DNA of 8,740 bases from Haemophilus parainfluenzae (GTDB lineage Bacteria; Pseudomonadota; Gammaproteobacteria; Enterobacterales; Pasteurellaceae), in NCBI GenBank assembly GCA_018381425.1, contig JAGZRY010000052.1:1-8740 (forward strand), read 5' to 3'. The translations under genes and the position numbers were made by a program. This document shows, piece by piece, positions 4,443-8,740 of the stretch. Position 1 is the first letter of the stretch. Each line of letters starts with the position of its first letter. Under the pieces are notes generated by a model. It was not told where the DNA came from. It searched no databases and saw only the letters and a list, made by a program, of their open reading frames with translations.

Positions 4443-7034
4443 ATGAAAAATAATAAAATTTTTAACCGCACTTTTAAAGTAAGTTTGGTGGCTATGGCGT
4501 TAGGATTAACCAATTCGGTATGGGCAACAGATCTCACTTGCTCAAACTCAACAGGATGTCAGTATCATTGGGACGAAGCGACTAAGATTTGGACTTTCAA
4601 CAAAAACCAACAAACATCAATTAGTGATACAATTAACGTAATTATTACTCCAGGAAACTACCAAAATACAGCTAAAACCGATGTTGGAACTAGGACTGAT
4701 GGAGGACAACCGACCGCCTCTAGTGATTCACTATTTAGTGTATTTGATCTTACTGATAGAAATAATCATATTACTGTTAAATCTGGTGTAAATGCCACAC
4801 TCAAAGAAGACTATCCATCAAGCTCACTCTTAAGTATATGGGGTGGAACTGCCACGTTAGAAAAAGGCTCAAAACTCATTATTGAGAAAAATTACGCACA
4901 AATTCACAATATAACTGATGCTTATAGTGATTCAAGTGGTAACTCAGCGATTGAATCTCGTGGTGGCAAAATTAATACACAAGCTGATATTGAAATAAAT
5001 AACGATGGTTCTAGTGCAATTGAATCTCAAAAGACCTCAGTTATCAATTCATCCAATCATAGTATCAAGATGAATGGAAAGAGTGATATTGCCTACGTAT
5101 TATATGGTGCAAAAGATATAGCAAATATCAGTAATGTACAAATTACTGGAAATCAAGATATGCAATTTGCTTTTGACATCGGTACAGATGAAGAGAATGC
5201 GCTTCAGACGATTATAGCTAATGGTTTAAATGTAACTCTTAACAATAAAAGTGGCTTATTCACTACATCAGATAGCGGATCGCAAACAATAACACTAACA
5301 AATTCAGAAAGTAATACAGGTTATGGATTGCTCGCATTCCCATTGGGCGAGGATCAGTTAGTTAAAATTAATTTAGAAAATACAACATTAAATGCTACTC
5401 AAGCATTAATCTCGCTTAATGATAAAAACTTCCCCATTGAAGCAGAAGAAGGCGATGATGCTTTAGATCCCAAAGCTGCAGGTGTCTATCATCTAAACCT
5501 TACAGCTAGTAAGAATTCTAAACTAACAGGTGCAATTCTTGAAAACCCAGATTCGCCAGTAAAAAATGAAATCAGCTTATCTATGTCTAATAGTCAATGG
5601 AGCTTCAATAAATCAAGCATATTGAATAACCTAGATGCTAACAGTTCTGAGATTACATTTACTCCGACTTCTGAATACAAAACATTAACAATTAAAGATA
5701 ATCTCACTGGTTCTAGCACATTTAACCTCAATACCAATATCGCTGAAAACAAAAGCGATAAAATCGTTGTTAAAGGCACTGCTGAAGGTAATCATAAAAT
5801 TGGGGTAACGAACCAAGGTGCAAATGTTGCTAACGGAAAAGTGACACTTGTTGAAACCAATGGTGGTAACGCTGCATTTAGCTTAACGAACCCGAATAAT
5901 CGTGTAGATTTAGGAGCTTACCAATATTTCCTAACAAAAGAAGGAAATAATTGGGTATTAGCGAATTCTAAAAATGCGGTCACCCCAACTCCACCTGTTG
6001 CACCAGTTACACCAAATAAACCTGTGGTAACTCCAAGTAATCCAGTGGTGACGCCAAGTAATCCTGTGGTGGCGCCAAGTAATCCTGTGGTGACGCCAAG
6101 CAATCCTGTGGCAACTCCAAGTAATCCAGTAGTACCACCTTCAGCTCCAGTTCCACCAAGTACACCATTACTTTCAGACTTAGCAAATGCACAAGTTTCT
6201 CTTCGCCAAGCACAATTGCTTTTAGTGGAAGATGATTTAAGTGACATTCATCAACGTCTAGGTGAAGTGAAAAATGGTGAAAAAGGTAATGTATGGGTTC
6301 GTAATGTGAGTTCTCGCCAAAAATTAGCCGCACTTTCGACAGGTGAGAGTGAAACTTCTGGCTTTAAACAAAACGTACATAGCTTACAAGTGGGCGCTGA
6401 TGCTGCTGTAACAGATAACCTCCGTGTTGGTGGATTTGTTGATCGTAGCCAAGCTAACGTTGATTTCAATGGCCATTACGGTGATGGCAAAGTAAGAAGC
6501 AACAGCATGGGCTTATATGCAGCTTACCTTGTAGATAACGGTATTTATGTAGATAACATCGTGAAATACAGCCGTTTACACGCTAACTCAGATCACACTG
6601 AAAAACGCCATTACAACGCTTATACTATTTCGAGTGAGTTAGGTAAACGCTTTAACCTTGCGAGTGATTGGACAATTACCCCGCAAGCACAATTAGCGTG
6701 GACACATATTTCATCACAAGAGAATGAAGATAGCTTATCTTCTATTTACTCTCGAATTGGTTTACGTGTAGCCAAAGGCTTTGCATTAAGTAATGGTTGG
6801 AATTTACAGCCTTATGCAGAAGTAAATGCGATTACTAGCAAAAATCGTAGTAGCAAAATTCATTACACAAACAGCGCGCTTGATGTTGCAAGTAGCCGCG
6901 GGCGTTTTGAAAGTGCGGTCGGCTTAAATGCTGGATTTGCAAATCATCGTTTTGGTTTAGAAGTAAGCCGTGCTGACGGTAAAAACTTCGATAAACCTTA
7001 TGCAATTCAAGCAGTTTATCGCTATCAGTGGTAA
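4443..7034 (+). CDS. Pertactin-type autotransporter (type Va secretion), adhesin-like
   Basis: An 863-residue surface protein. The signal peptide is about 1-28 (basic start, hydrophobic 13-22, cut after SVWA). The passenger, about 29-515, is Asn/Ser/Thr-rich with short strand-turn repeats suggesting a beta-helix. It has two close cysteines (C33, C39) near its start and an acidic patch (EAEEGDD). An autochaperone-like block ends with LGAYQYFLT...NNWVLAN (about 492-507), as in pertactin-like passengers. A Pro-rich linker (516-573) holds a seven-residue tandem repeat. The translocator barrel is about 575-863, opening with the pore helix LSDLANAQVSLRQAQLLL and ending YRYQW, the aromatic C-terminus read by the outer-membrane assembly machinery. 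No GDSGS or other protease triad motif is seen, so adhesion is likelier than proteolysis; the ligand is unknown. Start ATG has AAAGGA at 4431-4436. No tetranucleotide phase-variation repeat is present. I do not assign a gene name. Confidence 0.92.
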   Translation: MKNNKIFNRTFKVSLVAMALGLTNSVWATDLTCSNSTGCQYHWDEATKIWTFNKNQQTSISDTINVIITPGNYQNTAKTDVGTRTDGGQPTASSDSLFSVFDLTDRNNHITVKSGVNATLKEDYPSSSLLSIWGGTATLEKGSKLIIEKNYAQIHNITDAYSDSSGNSAIESRGGKINTQADIEINNDGSSAIESQKTSVINSSNHSIKMNGKSDIAYVLYGAKDIANISNVQITGNQDMQFAFDIGTDEENALQTIIANGLNVTLNNKSGLFTTSDSGSQTITLTNSESNTGYGLLAFPLGEDQLVKINLENTTLNATQALISLNDKNFPIEAEEGDDALDPKAAGVYHLNLTASKNSKLTGAILENPDSPVKNEISLSMSNSQWSFNKSSILNNLDANSSEITFTPTSEYKTLTIKDNLTGSSTFNLNTNIAENKSDKIVVKGTAEGNHKIGVTNQGANVANGKVTLVETNGGNAAFSLTNPNNRVDLGAYQYFLTKEGNNWVLANSKNAVTPTPPVAPVTPNKPVVTPSNPVVTPSNPVVAPSNPVVTPSNPVATPSNPVVPPSAPVPPSTPLLSDLANAQVSLRQAQLLLVEDDLSDIHQRLGEVKNGEKGNVWVRNVSSRQKLAALSTGESETSGFKQNVHSLQVGADAAVTDNLRVGGFVDRSQANVDFNGHYGDGKVRSNSMGLYAAYLVDNGIYVDNIVKYSRLHANSDHTEKRHYNAYTISSELGKRFNLASDWTITPQAQLAWTHISSQENEDSLSSIYSRIGLRVAKGFALSNGWNLQPYAEVNAITSKNRSSKIHYTNSALDVASSRGRFESAVGLNAGFANHRFGLEVSRADGKNFDKPYAIQAVYRYQW
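4465..4473 (-). repeat. DNA uptake signal in the signal-peptide coding region
   Basis: Exact ACCGCACTT, translated as part of Asn-Arg-Thr-Phe (residues 8-11) at the start of the autotransporter. The basic residue it encodes sits in the n-region of the signal peptide. Confidence 0.9.
6021..6146 (+). repeat. 21-bp in-frame tandem repeat in autotransporter linker
   Basis: Five good copies of a 21-base unit (6021-6041, 6042-6062, 6063-6083, 6084-6104, 6105-6125) and one degenerate copy (6126-6146). The unit encodes PVVTPSN (residues 527-568). Differences between copies are mostly silent or Thr/Ala exchanges. Because 21 is divisible by three, a change of copy number would alter the linker length without shifting the frame. 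Confidence 0.93.
6911..6919 (+). repeat. DNA uptake signal sequence (USS)
   Basis: Exact AAGTGCGGT within the barrel-coding part of the autotransporter gene. A one-mismatch copy, GCCGCACTT, is at 6327-6335. Confidence 0.9.
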
Positions 7035-7037
7035 TAT

Positions 7038-7066
7038 AAAAGGGCGGAGTAAAATCCGCCCTTTTT
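7038..7066 (+). terminator. Autotransporter Rho-independent terminator
   Basis: AAGGGCGGA (7040-7048) pairs perfectly with TCCGCCCTT (7055-7063) around loop GTAAAA, followed by T residues to 7066 and a second T-rich run to 7074. It starts 3-5 bases after the stop codon. A-residues before the stem could give some activity on the other strand too. Confidence 0.93.
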
Positions 7067-7088
7067 CTCTTTTTACTGAATAAATAAT

Positions 7089-7775
7089 ATGTCGAAATCT
7101 TTCCCATCTCGCTCATTTACAACCAAACGAACGGCAAAACCTACTCGTTCATTTAAGCCTAAAGTGAAGCCGCTCACACTAGAACAGACCACTGTTGTTT
7201 TATTTAACAAACCTTTTGATGTACTGACACAATTCACCGATGAAAATGGCCGAGCTACATTGAAAGATTTTATTACCATTCCTAATGTGTATGCGGCAGG
7301 GCGATTGGATCGTGATAGCGAAGGATTACTGATTTTAACGAATAATGGTGAAGTGCAACATCGTTTGGCGGATCCAAAGTTTAAAACAGAAAAAACGTAT
7401 TTTGTGCAAGTGGAAGGTATTCCTGAAGAAAGGGACTTAGACAAGCTTCGTCAAGGTGTGAAATTGAAAGATGGGATGACGAAACCGGCAAAAGTGCGGT
7501 GGATTTCTGAACCGGATTTTCTTTGGCCTCGCAATCCACCTATTCGTGAACGTCAAAGTATTCCAACGAGCTGGTTGGAAATTAAAATTAGTGAAGGGCG
7601 TAATCGACAAGTGCGTCGAATGACGGCACATATCGGCTTTCCTACATTACGACTTATCCGTTATCAAATGAGCCATTTGACACTTGATGGACTAAGTAAT
7701 GGTGAATATCGCTGTTTGAATGAAGAAGAAATGCGTGCGTTATTCAAACAACTTCATTTGAACAACGCACATTAA
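7089..7775 (+). CDS. rluE: 23S rRNA pseudouridine synthase RluE
   Basis: A 228-residue cytoplasmic enzyme of the RsuA/RluB/E/F family. E. coli RluE makes pseudouridine at U2457 in the peptidyl-transferase region of 23S rRNA. The catalytic motif [11 protein letters not shown] is at 71-81 with nucleophile Asp74. Further family blocks are [15 protein letters not shown] (38-52), [28 protein letters not shown] and [23 protein letters not shown]. As in E. coli RluE, there is no S4 domain but a basic, disordered N-terminal tail (1-30). I see no Shine-Dalgarno before ATG 7089 (only A/T-rich sequence after the upstream terminator) and no good alternative start, so initiation may be inefficient or unusual. 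It converges with the lysine-rich gene, with two bases between stop codons and no terminator visible between them. Confidence 0.95.
   Translation: MSKSFPSRSFTTKRTAKPTRSFKPKVKPLTLEQTTVVLFNKPFDVLTQFTDENGRATLKDFITIPNVYAAGRLDRDSEGLLILTNNGEVQHRLADPKFKTEKTYFVQVEGIPEERDLDKLRQGVKLKDGMTKPAKVRWISEPDFLWPRNPPIRERQSIPTSWLEIKISEGRNRQVRRMTAHIGFPTLRLIRYQMSHLTLDGLSNGEYRCLNEEEMRALFKQLHLNNAH
7492..7500 (+). repeat. DNA uptake signal sequence (USS)
   Basis: Exact AAGTGCGGT inside rluE, encoding part of Lys-Val-Arg-Trp. Confidence 0.9.
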
Positions 7776-7777
7776 GA

Positions 7778-8587
7778 TTAGAAACGTTGAGCAGGTTGTG
7801 CGTTTTCAACTTGCACGAAGAAACCTTTATCATTCAAGATAATGCTGTAATCGGTAACATATTTAACGCTGTTGGTTTCCACTATCGCATTACAGCTGCG
7901 AATGCCTTGTTGTGGATAAGATTGCGTTTCACGGGCTTGCGTGATTTGTTTCACTGCCATTTGGGTGTTAGTCGTAGCACCTTGTTTTTTAAAAGCATCA
8001 GATAATACCGCAAAAACTTTTGAATCATTACATCTTGGTACAACGACGGATTTTGTCACCATACTCGCTGTTTTTTGTACGACAGCATCTACTTTCTTTT
8101 CAGTCACTTTTTCAACAGCTTTTGGTTCCGCTTTCTTCACTTCGGTTTTAACTGCGGGTGTTTTTTTAGCAATCACTTTTTCAGGTTTCGCTGATTCTTT
8201 AACAGTACTTTGTTTGCTTTTCGCTACCGTCTTTTTGTCTTTTACTGCAGTTTGCTTAGTTTTTTCTACTGGCTGTTTGCCTTTCATTTTTGTCGGCTCT
8301 GCTTTAGCGGCTTTATTTGTCGTTTTATTTTTTATTTTTTCTTTTTTCGTTACCGATTTTTTCGCTTCAACAATTTTAGCTGGCTTTCTCGCTTCTGCTT
8401 TTTTGGCATCGGCTTTCTTTTTCGCTGTTTTAGCTACGGTTTTAGGCGTAGTTGCTTTCTTGGCTTCCACTTTTTTAACTGCCGTTTTCACTGACTTAGT
8501 TTGAGTTGATGTTGCCGTATGATTTGGCGATGCTGCAAAGGCCAAAACAGGTAACAAGGCAAAAATCACCGCAAGTAATTTTTTCAT
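7778..8587 (-). CDS. Secreted lysine/alanine-rich protein of unknown function
   Basis: 269 residues in three parts. A clear Sec signal peptide (1-18, cut after AFA, or one residue later) directs it to the periplasm or beyond. Residues about 28-180 are a low-complexity, very basic stretch of Lys, Ala, Val, Thr and Glu, with patterns like VEAKKA and VAKTAKKK. It is likely extended or partly helical, comparable in composition to TolA stalks or histone-H1-like tails. The compact C-terminal domain (about 181-269) has two cysteines, C186 and C232, which could form a disulfide, and hydrophobic strands ending in YSIILNDKGFFVQVE. I do not recognise a family with confidence. Start ATG 8587 has an excellent AAGGAG at 8601-8596. 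It lies behind gpmA, separated by the gpmA terminator. The basic stretch could bind DNA, peptidoglycan or LPS, but nothing visible decides this. Confidence 0.85.
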   Translation of the reverse strand: MKKLLAVIFALLPVLAFAASPNHTATSTQTKSVKTAVKKVEAKKATTPKTVAKTAKKKADAKKAEARKPAKIVEAKKSVTKKEKIKNKTTNKAAKAEPTKMKGKQPVEKTKQTAVKDKKTVAKSKQSTVKESAKPEKVIAKKTPAVKTEVKKAEPKAVEKVTEKKVDAVVQKTASMVTKSVVVPRCNDSKVFAVLSDAFKKQGATTNTQMAVKQITQARETQSYPQQGIRSCNAIVETNSVKYVTDYSIILNDKGFFVQVENAQPAQRF

Positions 8588-8605
8588 CCGTTATTCTCCT
8601 TAAAC

Positions 8606-8635
8606 AAAAAGTGCGGTCAAAATTAACCGCACTTT
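8606..8635 (-). terminator. gpmA terminator formed by a head-to-head USS pair
   Basis: AAAGTGCGGT (8608-8617) and its complement ACCGCACTTT (8626-8635) form a perfect 10-bp stem around an 8-base loop, with T residues following on the minus strand (8610-8606). Each arm is an exact uptake signal (8609-8617 and 8626-8634). Inverted USS pairs acting as terminators are well known in Haemophilus. It lies between gpmA and the lysine-rich gene. Confidence 0.9.
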
Positions 8636-8650
8636 GAAATCATTTATAAA

Positions 8651-8740
8651 TTAAAGATAGTAGTGTTCTACGTAGTTTAATTTATCGTCAAGTTTTAACA
8701 CTAACGGTTGACCGGTTGGGATTTCAAAATCCATGATTTC
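8651..8740 (-). CDS. gpmA: 2,3-bisphosphoglycerate-dependent phosphoglycerate mutase, C-terminal end
   Basis: Partial: the last 29 codons and stop. The gene enters from the right edge. The tail contains EIPTGQPLVLKLDD and ends with VEHYYL, matching the IPTGxPLVYELD...YYL end of dPGM enzymes of glycolysis and gluconeogenesis. The frame stops at 8653-8651, soon after YYL. E. coli GpmA continues some 25 residues further, but the shorter end is, from memory, normal for Haemophilus GpmA. The catalytic histidines lie outside the window. Confidence 0.88.
   Translation of the reverse strand, partial: EIMDFEIPTGQPLVLKLDDKLNYVEHYYL

Noticed and set aside
5973..5980. AATGCGGT as an uptake signal
   Set aside because: It lacks one core base of AAGTGCGGT; the core is poorly tolerant of changes.
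6021..6146. CRISPR-like array
   Set aside because: The repeats are directly adjacent with no spacers and encode a continuous in-frame protein repeat.
5918..6333. Minus-strand frames of 108-109 residues opposite the Pro-rich linker
   Set aside because: The apparent Gly/Leu repeats are the antisense of the 21-bp tandem repeat; the sense gene is clear.
7941..8504. Plus-strand 187-residue Phe/Ala-rich hydrophobic frame
   Set aside because: Antisense shadow of the Lys/Ala-rich gene: AAA and GCx codons read backward give Phe and Ala/Ser. The minus-strand gene has a signal peptide and a strong ribosome-binding site.

Overview
The window looks like chromosome of a Haemophilus species in the H. influenzae / H. 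haemolyticus group. The base composition is AT-rich. There are eight exact copies of the Haemophilus-type DNA uptake signal AAGTGCGGT (five read as ACCGCACTT or lie in a dyad), a density typical of that clade. All housekeeping proteins (GlpE, IlvY, IlvC, RluE, GpmA) are recognisably gammaproteobacterial. The species call is an inference from these features, not from a database match.

Layout. Bases 1-80 appear to be the end of an IS3-family (IS150-like) insertion sequence whose transposase start runs off the left edge. Bases 130-2236 carry a minus-strand gene set ilvY, a RarD-like DMT-family permease and the rhodanese glpE, closely packed and probably one operon. Bases 2237-2892 are a long divergent spacer. 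It holds two inverted copies of a roughly 200-bp multi-hairpin element, then a candidate IlvY operator and the ilvC promoter. ilvC (2893-4371, plus) is a complete long-form ketol-acid reductoisomerase and ends at a strong terminator. Next come a pertactin-type autotransporter (4443-7034, plus) with a 21-bp in-frame tandem repeat, its terminator, and rluE (7089-7775, plus). Convergent to rluE is a secreted lysine-rich protein of unknown function (7778-8587, minus). The window ends in the 3' end of gpmA (minus), whose terminator is built from a head-to-head uptake-signal pair.

How it fits together. IlvY is expected to activate ilvC in response to acetolactate/acetohydroxybutyrate. The usual compact ilvY-ilvC divergent promoter is here split, with the operator-like site beside ilvC and more than 500 bp of repeat and spacer separating it from ilvY. 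The other plus-strand genes are functionally unrelated.

Points most worth following: (1) the paired hairpin elements keep identical 26-base loops while their arms differ and still pair, including two compensatory base-pair changes; (2) the IS end folds so that the likely transposase ribosome-binding site is buried; (3) three genes start only about 18-22 bases after an intrinsic terminator, leaving no normal room for a promoter; (4) the surface-exposed autotransporter carries a repeat able to change length in frame, and uptake signals at both ends of its gene. I see no defence system, CRISPR array, tRNA or rRNA here.
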